Source: Candidatus Intricatilinea gracilis
Lineage (GTDB): Bacteria > Pseudomonadota > Gammaproteobacteria > Burkholderiales > Burkholderiaceae_C
Assembly (NCBI GenBank): GCA_016702605.1
Contig: JADJDQ010000005.1
Location: 124,001 to 188,000, forward strand
Direction of reading: 5' to 3'
DNA length: 64,000 nucleotides
Both the position numbers and the translations under genes were made by a program. The notes under the pieces were generated by a model. The model searched no databases. It saw nothing but the letters and a program-made list of their open reading frames with translations, and was not told where the DNA came from. Positions 6,464-15,029 of the stretch are shown piece by piece; the stretch's first letter is position 1, and each line of letters opens with the position of its first letter.

Positions 6464-9130
6464 CTACTTCTGACCGTGGACGATGTCCACACCCTTGAAG
6501 CCGCCAGGCGCGTGGCAGTCATCGCAGGTTTCCTGCGGCAGGCCGGCCTGGACCTTGTCGCCGAATGCCGAGGCACCGAACGAGGTGACGTGGCCAATGG
6601 CATTCGACGAGTCGTGGCAAGCCGTGCAGCTCGACGCCTTGGGCGAAATCACCTTCCACTGGTTCGGGTCGGTCACACCCGTGTCCTTGAACACGACGGT
6701 ACCCAGGGGGCTCAAGTCCTTCTTGTACGAGTTGTTCACGTGGCAGGCGTTGCAGTTCAGGCCAACACCAGGCCAGGCCACCTCGGCCGCATAGTTCTCG
6801 GCGGCACCGACGGCGTTGGTCGACGATGTGTCGCCCTGTGCGACCTTGAGGGCCTTGACGCTGTCGGTCATCATGGTCGCGATCGTGTCGAAGGTTGCCC
6901 CACCGGCGACAGGCGCCCCGACCGCAATCGCAGTCATCGTCGTGCCCGTCGCAGCGTTGTTCACCTTGATCGAGGCGGTGTAGTCGGCCAGGAAAGTACC
7001 ACCAGCAGCAGTCAGTACACCATCCATGCCGAAGGCACCACGCACGCGATTGCCGTGTGTGAACGGAGACGTACGCTTGGAATTGCCGTGGATGCCGTGA
7101 ATCATCCGCTTGAACTGATAGGACTCGTACAACGGCAGCCCGTTGGTCATCACGTTGCTGCTGGAAGCACGATTGACGTCGTGGCAGATCGAGCAGGACT
7201 CGACGATGTCGCGCGCACCACCGTGGAAGGCGTTGGCCAGAGTGTTGGCGCCCGAGGTCGTGCCCAGGGCACCGTGGCAGGCATTGCACTTGTCGTTCGA
7301 CACCACCGTGCGACGTTCCTTGAGTGTGCCGGTCAACGCCACATCCTTGAACGTGTTCTGAACGACCACGCTGACGCGGTCTGCAGGGACCTGACCAACC
7401 ACGTCGGGGCGCGGCAGGACATTGGTCTTGACCTGGAGCTTGTTCTCCTTGATCTGACCCAGGCTCACCACTCGACCGGTCCCCGAGAAGACCAACGTGG
7501 CCGTGTTCTCAGGGATGGCAGGCAGGTCAAGTGTGTAGTGGTTGTTGCCGAGGTTGGTGCCCTTGTAGGCGTACTGCGAGATGCCACTACCGGCGGTGAA
7601 CTCGGTCGTCGGCGACGTAGCCTGGCCAACCATGTTCTGGTAGCCCAGATAGAAGCGCAGGTTGCCGAACTTGGTCGTGTTGGCACAAGTTGTCACTGGC
7701 GGCGTGGCAGCAGAGACAGTGCACTCGGACGTCACGAGGTCGTAGGCCGCATTGGCGTTGGTCGGGTCGGACAAGAAGTACTTCACCGTAGTGACACGAG
7801 TCGTGGCGTTGTAGGTCACGTCCTCGATGTTCATCTTGTACTTGGCCGAGTTCTCTTCGTTCTGGTTCCAGTGCACGTTCTCGGGCGACACGGGTGTGCC
7901 AACTGCGTGGCAGGTAGCACATTGCGCGTTGGTCAGGTCCTTGGCCACTGCATTGGGCTTGGCTGTACCACCGTTGACTTCTGCGCTCTTGGCATAGACC
8001 AGGTGCGAGGTATCCCAGGCCGAGCCAGCGTTGTTGGCGTGGCAGGTCAGGCAAGCTTCCTTGGTCGGCTTGGTCTTCCAGTTGTCACCCTGCGGGGTGG
8101 CCGGGTTGGCGGCAGAGTGGCACTTGGTGCAGTTGCGCAGGTCTTGCGGGAAACCGACTTCGGTGAAATCCGCCGTACCGATCGTCACGTTCTCGCCACC
8201 CACCTTGCTCTTGAGGAGCTTGGCTGAGTGAATCTTGTGAGTCATGGTCGACAGGTTGAGGTTGTTGCCACTGTTCGGGTCGATGGTGAGGTTGTTGTGG
8301 CACATCACGCAATACTGCGTGTCCACTCGGCCACCGCCGTGCAGCGCAAGCTTCTCGTGGCATGAATTGCACGAGGCAACGTCGGTCATCTTGCGCGACT
8401 GGCTCGCGTTGACGGGCACCGACTTGCCGGCGGCGTCGATGGTGAAGTCGTAGTAGGGGTCGACCCGGATCGTTTCACCTGCTGCGTTCTTGTACGTCAG
8501 CTGCAATGCGATCCGGTGGGTCAGGCCTGGCTCGTAGATCACACCGTTGGTCTTGGTGGGATCGGTGATGTCGGTTGCGAAGGTGTAGGTGTAGTAGCCA
8601 TCCGGGTTGAACGCCAGACGGTTGTCGGTGGCAGACATGCGCGTGTCCGTAGCCGCCACCTTGGTGCCTGCGGGGAAGGCCGCGCTCGCACCCAACGTTG
8701 CTGCCACTGCAGCTGAATCTTTTCTGGTGGCGCTCGCAACTGCCGCGGCGCGAGTCGCGTAGACGTAGTTGACCCACTGGTCAGGATTGCCGTCGGTTCC
8801 GGGAACCAGCTTGGCGATAGCAACGCGTACGTCGGCAAACGTCAGGTTGGACTTGACTGCGCCGTCGGAGATGACCGTGAAGTTGACCTTGGGCGGGCTA
8901 TTGATGGTGACAGCCGGAACACCGGCACTCTGCACCACCGCAAACGGGGCCGAAGAGTTCGTTGCACTGTCGTTGGCCGGCAGAGCACTCGCAGCAAGGA
9001 TCGCCGCATTGACTGGGGTTCCAGTCGGGGGAACAACGGGTGCTACGGCGTCATCACCGCCACCGCCGCAACCCGCCAGGGCTGCAACTGCCAGTGCCAC
9101 AAGGCCCCAGCGGATTCTCGACATGTTCAT
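6464..9130 (-). CDS. OmcA/MtrC-family outer-membrane decaheme lipoprotein
   Basis: This 888-residue protein starts MNMSRIRWGLVALAVAALAG followed by Cys21, a clear lipobox (LAGC), then a Gly-rich and Pro-rich linker. It has ten CXXCH sites: CNSCH, CVMCH, CTKCH, CLTCH and CATCH in the first half, then CNACH, CSICH, CNACH, CTACH and CDDCH, divided by beta-rich stretches as in the two-pentaheme architecture of MtrC, MtrF and OmcA. The family sits on the cell surface and reduces metal oxides, flavins or electrodes. I chose the ATG at 9130 (GGAG 6 bases upstream); a 12-codon upstream extension would spoil the lipoprotein signal. It lies 138 bases behind the CbcL-like gene. Which terminal acceptor it serves cannot be read from sequence. 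Confidence 0.92.
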   Translation of the reverse strand: MNMSRIRWGLVALAVAALAGCGGGGDDAVAPVVPPTGTPVNAAILAASALPANDSATNSSAPFAVVQSAGVPAVTINSPPKVNFTVISDGAVKSNLTFADVRVAIAKLVPGTDGNPDQWVNYVYATRAAAVASATRKDSAAVAATLGASAAFPAGTKVAATDTRMSATDNRLAFNPDGYYTYTFATDITDPTKTNGVIYEPGLTHRIALQLTYKNAAGETIRVDPYYDFTIDAAGKSVPVNASQSRKMTDVASCNSCHEKLALHGGGRVDTQYCVMCHNNLTIDPNSGNNLNLSTMTHKIHSAKLLKSKVGGENVTIGTADFTEVGFPQDLRNCTKCHSAANPATPQGDNWKTKPTKEACLTCHANNAGSAWDTSHLVYAKSAEVNGGTAKPNAVAKDLTNAQCATCHAVGTPVSPENVHWNQNEENSAKYKMNIEDVTYNATTRVTTVKYFLSDPTNANAAYDLVTSECTVSAATPPVTTCANTTKFGNLRFYLGYQNMVGQATSPTTEFTAGSGISQYAYKGTNLGNNHYTLDLPAIPENTATLVFSGTGRVVSLGQIKENKLQVKTNVLPRPDVVGQVPADRVSVVVQNTFKDVALTGTLKERRTVVSNDKCNACHGALGTTSGANTLANAFHGGARDIVESCSICHDVNRASSSNVMTNGLPLYESYQFKRMIHGIHGNSKRTSPFTHGNRVRGAFGMDGVLTAAGGTFLADYTASIKVNNAATGTTMTAIAVGAPVAGGATFDTIATMMTDSVKALKVAQGDTSSTNAVGAAENYAAEVAWPGVGLNCNACHVNNSYKKDLSPLGTVVFKDTGVTDPNQWKVISPKASSCTACHDSSNAIGHVTSFGASAFGDKVQAGLPQETCDDCHAPGGFKGVDIVHGQK

Positions 9131-9268
9131 ATGGTTCTCCGTCTTTCTACGACAGACACGGGACACAAGGCTCAGGTCGGGTTTGCCCTAGGCAAGCAAC
9201 TGACTGTCCACAACCAGAGCCAATGTGACATTTGTAGCGTTTCACTTCGCGTTTGCCCTTGCGCGTTA

Positions 9269-11281
9269 TCAAGCGCCACCAAAGAACCCGGTGGCCACGC
9301 CGGTGAGCAAGGTCAGACCGATGGCGATGAGCGTGAAGCCCAGCAACTTGGCGCCCATGGTCATCGGCGCGGAGGGCGCATCGACCAGGTGCTGGGCCAG
9401 TTGGCCACTCTCGGACAGGCGCTTGTACTGCATGGCATGCTCGCGCTTGAAGTGCTCGAGGCTCATCGTGCCGGTGAACATCACCACGTCGACCGGGAAC
9501 TTGTCTGGGCGGAAGTGGTTGTTGAAGAAGTGCACGGTGAACAGGAACACCACGGCCAGGAACGCTTCTTCACCATGGAAGATGGCTGCCACGTTGAACA
9601 CCCAGCCCGGCAGGAACGAGCCGAAGAGTGTGGGCAACCACATCACCAGGCCACTGACGCCGATGATGGTGACGCCCCAGAACGGCGCCCAATAGTCGAA
9701 CTTCTCCCAGTACGTCCAGCGCTCGAACACCGGGCGCGGGGCCATGCCGAAGAACCACTTGAACATGGCGATCATGTCCTTGCCGTCCTGCAGGTTGGGG
9801 ATCATCGAATCGGGCCCGAACCATTGCCAGGTCGCACGCTTGCGCCAGATGAGCAGGGCCATGTAGGACAGGTGCCAGAAGAACACGCCGGCGAAGATCA
9901 CCGCGTTGACACGGTGGATGAGGCCTGCGACTTCCGGTCCGCCCAAGGCCTTCATGACCACCGGTGCCCAGGCCACGTCCGGATAGAACAGCGGCATGCC
10001 CGTCACGGTGAGGATCATCAGGCTGAGCGCGAAGGTGATGTGCGCGATCCGCCAGGTACGACTGAAGCGCTGGAAGTGTTTGCCCTCAAGCTCGGCCGGC
10101 AGGGCCGAGAGTTTGACGTGGGGACGCGGCTTGGCCTGCTTGCGGTCCTTGAGTTCGCGGTAGAACCAGAGCAGTGTGTGCAGCCAGAAGAAGCCAAAGG
10201 TGCCGACCAGCAGTTGAACCATGATCTGCCACGCCACCCACACCTGCGGATACCGCGCGAAGTTGTCGGTGGTCGCATGCGGCTGGAAGGACACGAAGCC
10301 AGCCGAAGCCTCACTCACACCCTTCTTGCCATGGCAACCCTGGCAGGTGTCGAGCCGGTTGTTGGCATGCACCTTGGATTCGGGATCCTTGATGGCCAGG
10401 ATGCCGTGGCTGCCGTGGCAGTCGAAGCACTTGGCCGTGTAGGTGTAGCCGAGGGTGTTGATCTGGCCGTGATAGGTGGCCTTGTAGGACTTGTAGTTCT
10501 CTTCATGGCAACTGCCGCAGCTTGCAGTGATCGCCAGCTTGAAGCTCGATGCCGAGGTATTGCCGATGTCATGCGAGGTGTGGCAATCGGAACAGACAGC
10601 CGCCTTGGTGTCCTTCTTGTCAAGCAAGGCCTTGCCGTGAACCGAACTCGTGTATTCGTCCAGCGCGTCGGTGTGGCATTCGGTGCCGCACAGCCCCGGG
10701 CTCTCGAGGCGCCACTGGGCGTGTTTCGGACTGTCGACCGCAGGAATGTCGAAGCTGTGGGTGTCGTGGCAGTTGTCGCACGAGGCGATCGGTCGGGACT
10801 TGTCGTCTTTCTGCGGCCGCGCATGAAACGACTTGCGATAGGCCTCGACGTTGCTGGCCACTACCCCGAGGCGGGGCTTGGCGGCGTCGGTCTTGTCCTG
10901 CTGCGCGGTCTTCCAGAGTTGCTCATGGCAGGTCGCGCAGTCGGTCGCCTTGGCCGGCTTGGCTGCGTCGCGCACGTGGCTCGCGCCAGAGGCCGGGTTG
11001 TCGGTGATGCCAGTATGGCAGGTCACACACTGCATCTTGGCGTGTACGCCCTGCCCGAACTTGTCGGCAGCAACCGCGAGCAAGGTCTTGGACTTGCCAC
11101 CAGGGCCAGGCACCTCCAACTTCTTGGCCTTGCCATCGTGACACGTCAGGCAGGCGCTGTTGTCCAGCTTGGCGGCCTCGTCGGCCCAGGCATCCTGTGG
11201 GGATGTCAGCGTCAGCGCAGAGCCGACGATGACAGCAACACAGGCAGCCCAGATGGTCCGGGCAAGTTGCTTCACTCGCAT
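9269..11281 (-). CDS. CbcL-like quinol oxidase: multiheme c domain fused to cytochrome b
   Basis: The 670-residue protein has a signal peptide (cleavage near residue 33) and a periplasmic domain with eight CXXCH sites (44, 85, 115, 168, 230, 255, 285, 313) plus one unusual CX3CH at 198-203 (CGTECH). About six membrane helices follow (roughly 350-373, 411-430, 452-479, 533-551, 560-586, 642-667) with His residues suited to b-heme ligation (H368, H414, H456, H470, H584). This matches Geobacter CbcL, a multiheme cytochrome fused to a HydC/FdnI-type diheme b domain that oxidises menaquinol for low-potential extracellular respiration. Here it would replace CymA as entry point to the MtrCAB conduit. 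It lies between the small cytochrome c and mtrC genes, all leftward. The ribosome site is weak. Confidence 0.85.
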   Translation of the reverse strand: MRVKQLARTIWAACVAVIVGSALTLTSPQDAWADEAAKLDNSACLTCHDGKAKKLEVPGPGGKSKTLLAVAADKFGQGVHAKMQCVTCHTGITDNPASGASHVRDAAKPAKATDCATCHEQLWKTAQQDKTDAAKPRLGVVASNVEAYRKSFHARPQKDDKSRPIASCDNCHDTHSFDIPAVDSPKHAQWRLESPGLCGTECHTDALDEYTSSVHGKALLDKKDTKAAVCSDCHTSHDIGNTSASSFKLAITASCGSCHEENYKSYKATYHGQINTLGYTYTAKCFDCHGSHGILAIKDPESKVHANNRLDTCQGCHGKKGVSEASAGFVSFQPHATTDNFARYPQVWVAWQIMVQLLVGTFGFFWLHTLLWFYRELKDRKQAKPRPHVKLSALPAELEGKHFQRFSRTWRIAHITFALSLMILTVTGMPLFYPDVAWAPVVMKALGGPEVAGLIHRVNAVIFAGVFFWHLSYMALLIWRKRATWQWFGPDSMIPNLQDGKDMIAMFKWFFGMAPRPVFERWTYWEKFDYWAPFWGVTIIGVSGLVMWLPTLFGSFLPGWVFNVAAIFHGEEAFLAVVFLFTVHFFNNHFRPDKFPVDVVMFTGTMSLEHFKREHAMQYKRLSESGQLAQHLVDAPSAPMTMGAKLLGFTLIAIGLTLLTGVATGFFGGA

Positions 11282-11376
11282 GATTGAATTTTTCTTGTGA
11301 GGGTCGCCCGTACGGCGACGAGATGCGCATTCACCACCCGGGTAGCGTCGCGCGACCCCGGGCAGATGACCACCGG

Positions 11377-11739
11377 CTACTGAGAAAGAATCCAGTCGGA
11401 CAGGTTCTTCAGCGCGGCTGCGTCCTTGGTGTTGATGATCTTGTGCTCTTCTTCGGTGCCGTCGTCGAGCTTGACCTTGGGCCCGGTGGTCATGTTCTTG
11501 AGGACCTTCTCTTCACCGTCGGCCTTGCCCTTGTACTTGGCAGAGATCTTCTTGTAGGACGGACCCTTCTTTTCCTTGTCGATGGCGTGGCACTTGAAGC
11601 AGTCGTTTTTCTTGGCCAGTGCCTTCGCGGCGTCGGCGTCCACGGCCGCATGGGCTGCAGGTGCAAACGCGAGAACACCTGCCGCGCCGAGGATGGCGAC
11701 AAGGGCTTGCAGACGACCAGTGGTGATCGAGAACTTCAT
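11377..11739 (-). CDS. Small periplasmic class I cytochrome c
   Basis: This 120-residue protein has a signal peptide (to about residue 31, AAHA), one CFKCH heme site at 47-51, a GPSYKKISAKY segment typical of class I cytochromes c, and a likely Met ligand in NMTTGPK. A similar length and C-terminal LSDWILSQ are seen in c551/c552-type carriers. It is the first gene of the multiheme cluster, 95 bases before the CbcL-like gene, so the plausible role is shuttling electrons in the periplasm between the CbcL-like quinol oxidase and the MtrA-like protein. An alternative is delivering electrons to a terminal oxidase. AAAGG lies upstream of the ATG. Confidence 0.88.
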   Translation of the reverse strand: MKFSITTGRLQALVAILGAAGVLAFAPAAHAAVDADAAKALAKKNDCFKCHAIDKEKKGPSYKKISAKYKGKADGEEKVLKNMTTGPKVKLDDGTEEEHKIINTKDAAALKNLSDWILSQ

Positions 11740-11845
11740 GGATGACCTTTCCTATTGCATTCGGTAGTAGGGTGCCCCGTTGTCAGCAGCCTTCTAGCTA
11801 ACCCAGGGTCAATTCGCGGGACGAGTTTCAACCATACGGAACTCA

Positions 11846-11885
11846 GGTCAAGCGACAACGGCCGAACAGAATTGATCAAGATCAA
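11846..11885. promoter_or_regulatory. Perfect FNR/ANR box with possible -35 for the cytochrome cluster
   Basis: TTGATCAAGATCAA at 11872-11885 fits the FNR/ANR consensus TTGAT-N4-ATCAA with no mismatch. It lies in the 284-base gap between the leftward small cytochrome gene and rightward ydcF. On the minus strand TTGACC (11846-11851) is 30 bases from the box centre, the spacing expected if the box sits near -61 with TTGACC as -35; no good -10 is visible. Control of the cytochrome genes under low oxygen is the simplest reading; control of ydcF is the alternative. Confidence 0.7.
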
Positions 11886-12023
11886 CGACGAACAGCCGCC
11901 GTCAACCCGAATGGCCAGCATGGAAAAAGTGCGTACGTAAATACCCAGGGGCATTCACGCAAGCCAGCTCGGAGCGCGTCTCGACAGCCGACCTGCATGC
12001 GGCGGGCGTTTACCCTGCGCCCC

Positions 12024-12833
12024 ATGACCGGCAATGAACTCAAACCACTTCTTTCTGTCTTCGTCATGCCGCCCACGCTCGGGCTGATTGCCATCGCGGC
12101 CGGCCTGAGCCTGGCACTGGCCAGCCGGTCGTCCCGGTGGCGTCGTGTCGCCGTGATCCTGTCTGTAACGGGCATGCTCACGCTGTGGCTGAGCAGCATC
12201 CAGATCAGCGCCTTGTGGCTGCAGGACCATGTGATCGAGCCGCCGCCTGCATTGACCACATCCGACATCGCCTCGCTTCGACCTGCGCTGCGGGGCAAGA
12301 GCCCGGGCGACACGGCCATCGTGGTGCTGGGCGGCGGGCGGCAAGACAAGTCGGCCGAATACGGCACCTCGATGCTGACCGAGTTGCCACTGGCCAGGCT
12401 GCACTACGGCGTCTGGCTGGCCCGCAAGACCGGGCTGCCACTGGCCTACAGCGGCGGCCTGGGATGGGCCCAGACCGACGGCGCCAGCGAAGCACAGACC
12501 GCCCAACTGGTGGCAACACGCGACTACGGACTGCCGCTGCGCTGGCTCGAGTCGTCATCGAGGGACACACGCGAGAACGCACTGCTGAGTGTGGCCATGC
12601 TGAAGCAGGTCGGTGTACGCCGCATCGTGGTGGTCACCCACGCGTCACACATGCGCCGGGCCGTGCGGGCGTTCAGGCAGGCAGGTGGACCGGATATCGA
12701 TGTGATTGCCGCACCGATGGGTTTCATCACCGTCGAAGACCGCTGGCCGCTGCCCTGGTTGCCGTCGGCTCAGGGCTACCGCCTTGTCGACGCCGCATGG
12801 CATGAGGTGATGGGCCTGCTGCTCAATCGCTGA
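12024..12833 (+). CDS. YdcF/ElyC family (DUF218) membrane protein
   Basis: The protein of 269 residues has two N-terminal hydrophobic segments (about 9-32 and 42-60) and a DUF218 domain: DTAIVVLGGGR near residue 94, the ARLHYGVWLARKTGLPLAYSGG core, SRDTRENALLSV, and IVVVTHASHMRRAVRAF. The GGG, sGG and HxxHMxR elements are the family's conserved nucleotide-like pocket. Relatives include ElyC/YdcF of E. coli, linked to envelope or cell-wall processes, but the biochemical activity is not settled. I chose the ATG at 12024; the nine upstream codons from 11997 look non-coding. It stands alone, divergent from the cytochrome cluster. Confidence 0.85.
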   Translation: MTGNELKPLLSVFVMPPTLGLIAIAAGLSLALASRSSRWRRVAVILSVTGMLTLWLSSIQISALWLQDHVIEPPPALTTSDIASLRPALRGKSPGDTAIVVLGGGRQDKSAEYGTSMLTELPLARLHYGVWLARKTGLPLAYSGGLGWAQTDGASEAQTAQLVATRDYGLPLRWLESSSRDTRENALLSVAMLKQVGVRRIVVVTHASHMRRAVRAFRQAGGPDIDVIAAPMGFITVEDRWPLPWLPSAQGYRLVDAAWHEVMGLLLNR

Positions 12834-12934
12834 GTCGGCGTTTGCGTGGTCTCGACAACACGCACAGCTGATGGGCGATCGGGTGGCCGGTGGTCCGCTG
12901 CCCCACCGCCTGGCGACACACCCGGCCTAAGCGG

Positions 12935-12977
12935 AAAAATAGAAACCCGCCCGGAACGGCCTGTTCGCGGGCGGGTT
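12935..12977 (-). terminator. Intrinsic terminator facing left, downstream of ubiD
   Basis: AACCCGCCCG (12944-12953) pairs perfectly with CGGGCGGGTT (12968-12977). The stem extends inward through GAAC/GTTC with one bulge. On the minus strand it is followed by TCTATTTTT (down to 12935). It therefore terminates leftward transcription arriving from ubiD or from an RNA in the intervening 245 bases. Confidence 0.8.
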
Positions 12978-13221
12978 GGACAACCTGACGGTTGTCATTC
13001 GGGACTCCGGAGGTAATGGGTCCGGGGTCCCTTCCGCACAGAGACTGTGTGGAACTTGGTACCTGCGTATCGTTGCAGGCAGATGCAGGTTAGGTCAGTC
13101 GACCAGGGCGTGCAAGAGCGCCGGATCAATCGGCCGGCACAAGCCGATGAAGACAATTGACCCACTTCAAGCGCACCTTGTGCAAGGCCCGCCAACCCGC
13201 TGTCGCCGCTAGCTGCGAGCC
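12978..13221 (-). other. Structured non-coding stretch between ubiD stop and its terminator
   Basis: No convincing gene lies here. The stretch holds several inverted repeats: GACAACC/GGTTGTC (12979-12996, 4-base loop), GGGACTCCGG/CCGGGGTCCC (13001-13031, one non-canonical pair), CACAG/CTGTG (13037-13049) and CCTGC/GCAGG near 13062-13079. Together with the terminator to its left this could be a long 3' untranslated region of ubiD or a separate small RNA of about 250 bases. I could not match it to tmRNA, 6S RNA or a riboswitch by eye. The remaining bases 12834-12934, after ydcF, show nothing recognisable. Confidence 0.4.
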
Positions 13222-14790
13222 CTAACGAGTTGGGCAGATGCGCTGCCAGAGGTCCTGCATGCGGGCCTCGACATCGGCGGTCATCGTGATCGTGCGGCCC
13301 CATTCACGATCGGTCTCGCCAGGCCACTTGTTGGTGGCGTCCAGACCGAGCTTGCCGCCCAGCCCCGACACCGGCGACGCAAAGTCGAGATAGTCGATGG
13401 GTGTGTGATCGACCACCGTCGTGTCGCGCGCCGGATCCACCCGCGTGGTGATGGCCCAGATGACTTCATGCCACGAGCGGATGTCGACATCGTCGTCGAC
13501 CACGACGATGAACTTGGTGTACATGAACTGGCGCAGAAAGCTCCACAGGCCGAACATCAACCGCTTGGCATGGCCCGGGTAGGCCTTGCGGATGCTGATG
13601 ATGGCCAGCCGGTACGAACAACCTTCGGGTGGTAGATAGAAGTCGACGATCTCGGCAAACTGGCGCCGCAGGATGGGCACGAACACCTCGTTGAGTGCCA
13701 TGCCGAGCACGGCAGGTTCGTCGGGCGGTTTGCCGGTGAAGGTGGAGTGATAGATCGCGTCGTCGCGCTGCGTCAGCCGATCGATCTCGAACACCGGAAA
13801 CCAGTCCTGCTCGTTGTAATAGCCGGTGTGGTCGCCGAACGGCCCCTCGAGAGCATGCAGGTAGCCGCCGCGCTCGCGCAGATCGACACCCGCGGCCGAC
13901 TTGCCCACAAAGCCTGGCGCGGCAACCGGCACATGGCCTTCGAGCACGATCTCGGCAAAGGCGGGCACCTGCAGCATCAAGCCGTCCTGACCGACGTTCG
14001 TGTCAGCCAGTTCGGTTCGCCCGCCGCGCAGCAGGCCGGCAAACTGGTATTCAGACAGGCTGTCGGGCACTGGCGTCACAGCTCCCAGCATGGTGGCCGG
14101 ATCGGCGCCCAGCGCCACCGCGATCGGGAACGGCTGCCCAGGGTTGGCCTGGGCGAACTCGCGGAAGTCGAGCGCGCCGCCGCGGTGCGCCAGCCAGCGC
14201 ATGATGACCTGGCGTGGCCCGATCACCTGCTGGCGGTAGATGCCCAGGTTCTGGCGGGTGCGCGGCCGCACCACGTTCTGCGGCCCGCGTGTCACCACCA
14301 GACCCCACGTGATGAGCGGCGCCACGTCACCGGGCCAGCAGTGCTGCACGGGCAGATCGGTCAGATCGATCTCGCCGCCCTGGCGCACCTGCTGCTGGCA
14401 CGGCGGATGGCTGCGGCGCACCGGCTTCATGTCCCACAAGGTGCGCGCCATCTGCACCAGCCGGCCGACGTCCTTGAGCCCGCGCGGCGGCTCGGGCTCC
14501 TTCAAGCCGGCAAGCACCTCGCCGATGTCCCGCAGGGCCGACACGTCGTCGGCACCCATGCCAAGTGCCACGCGACCCGGAGTTCCGAACAAATTTGTAA
14601 GCACCGGCATCCGATGCGTCCTGGAGCCGGTCGTCGGTCGATCGAAAACCAGCGCCGGACCCTGTTGCCTGAGCACCCGATCACTCAGGCTGGTCATTTC
14701 AAGATGTGTCGACACCGGCTCTGCAACGTGCAGAAGTTCACCGCGGCGAAGCAGCTCTGAAAGGAAGTCACGCAGGTCACGGTAGTTCAT
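13222..14790 (-). CDS. ubiD: UbiD family 4-hydroxy-3-polyprenylbenzoate decarboxylase
   Basis: This 522-residue protein matches UbiD over its length: N-terminal MNYRDLRDFLSELLRRGEL, NLFGTPGRVALGMG, PGDVAPLITWGLVVTRGP, the prenyl-FMN/metal region around GIYRQQVIGPRQVIMRWLAHRGG, ALEGPFGDHTGYYNEQD with the catalytic Glu region, and DDDVDIRSWHEVIWAITTR. It decarboxylates the polyprenyl-hydroxybenzoate intermediate of ubiquinone synthesis, using prenylated FMN supplied by UbiX (not in the window). Starts are GTG at 14793 or ATG at 14790; I use the ATG. It is divergent from the lytic transglycosylase, and its transcript probably ends at the terminator near 12944. Confidence 0.95.
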   Translation of the reverse strand: MNYRDLRDFLSELLRRGELLHVAEPVSTHLEMTSLSDRVLRQQGPALVFDRPTTGSRTHRMPVLTNLFGTPGRVALGMGADDVSALRDIGEVLAGLKEPEPPRGLKDVGRLVQMARTLWDMKPVRRSHPPCQQQVRQGGEIDLTDLPVQHCWPGDVAPLITWGLVVTRGPQNVVRPRTRQNLGIYRQQVIGPRQVIMRWLAHRGGALDFREFAQANPGQPFPIAVALGADPATMLGAVTPVPDSLSEYQFAGLLRGGRTELADTNVGQDGLMLQVPAFAEIVLEGHVPVAAPGFVGKSAAGVDLRERGGYLHALEGPFGDHTGYYNEQDWFPVFEIDRLTQRDDAIYHSTFTGKPPDEPAVLGMALNEVFVPILRRQFAEIVDFYLPPEGCSYRLAIISIRKAYPGHAKRLMFGLWSFLRQFMYTKFIVVVDDDVDIRSWHEVIWAITTRVDPARDTTVVDHTPIDYLDFASPVSGLGGKLGLDATNKWPGETDREWGRTITMTADVEARMQDLWQRICPTR

Positions 14791-14868
14791 CACTCAGAGC
14801 AAAACGCTGTTACAGGTGCCGATTGACCCTAAATTTGTAACCGCCATAGAATCGCGCCGGTCAAAAAC

Positions 14869-14884
14869 CTAGGGTTCACCCTAG
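14869..14884. promoter_or_regulatory. Perfect CTAGGG/CCCTAG inverted repeat between divergent genes
   Basis: CTAGGG-TTCA-CCCTAG lies midway in the 239 bases separating ubiD from the lytic transglycosylase gene. A related GACCCTAAATTTG is 40 bases to the left. It may be an operator for a divergent promoter pair or a small hairpin; no family could be assigned. Confidence 0.3.
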
Positions 14885-15029
14885 TCGGTCGCAGTTCGAC
14901 CGCAGGACTCACTGCCACGCACCAGCAGTCTCGGAGCGCAATGCGCCGAAGGTGTGGGATCAGGTGGTGGGCATTATCTGGTGCGCCGCAGCAAGGCTGG
15001 GCGCCGAACAACTAAACGAAAGGAGTGTC

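Noticed and set aside
12978..13221. 6S RNA or tmRNA in the structured region after ubiD
   Set aside because: I could not align the closing stem and central bubble of 6S RNA, nor the tRNA-like end of tmRNA; left as an unassigned RNA candidate.
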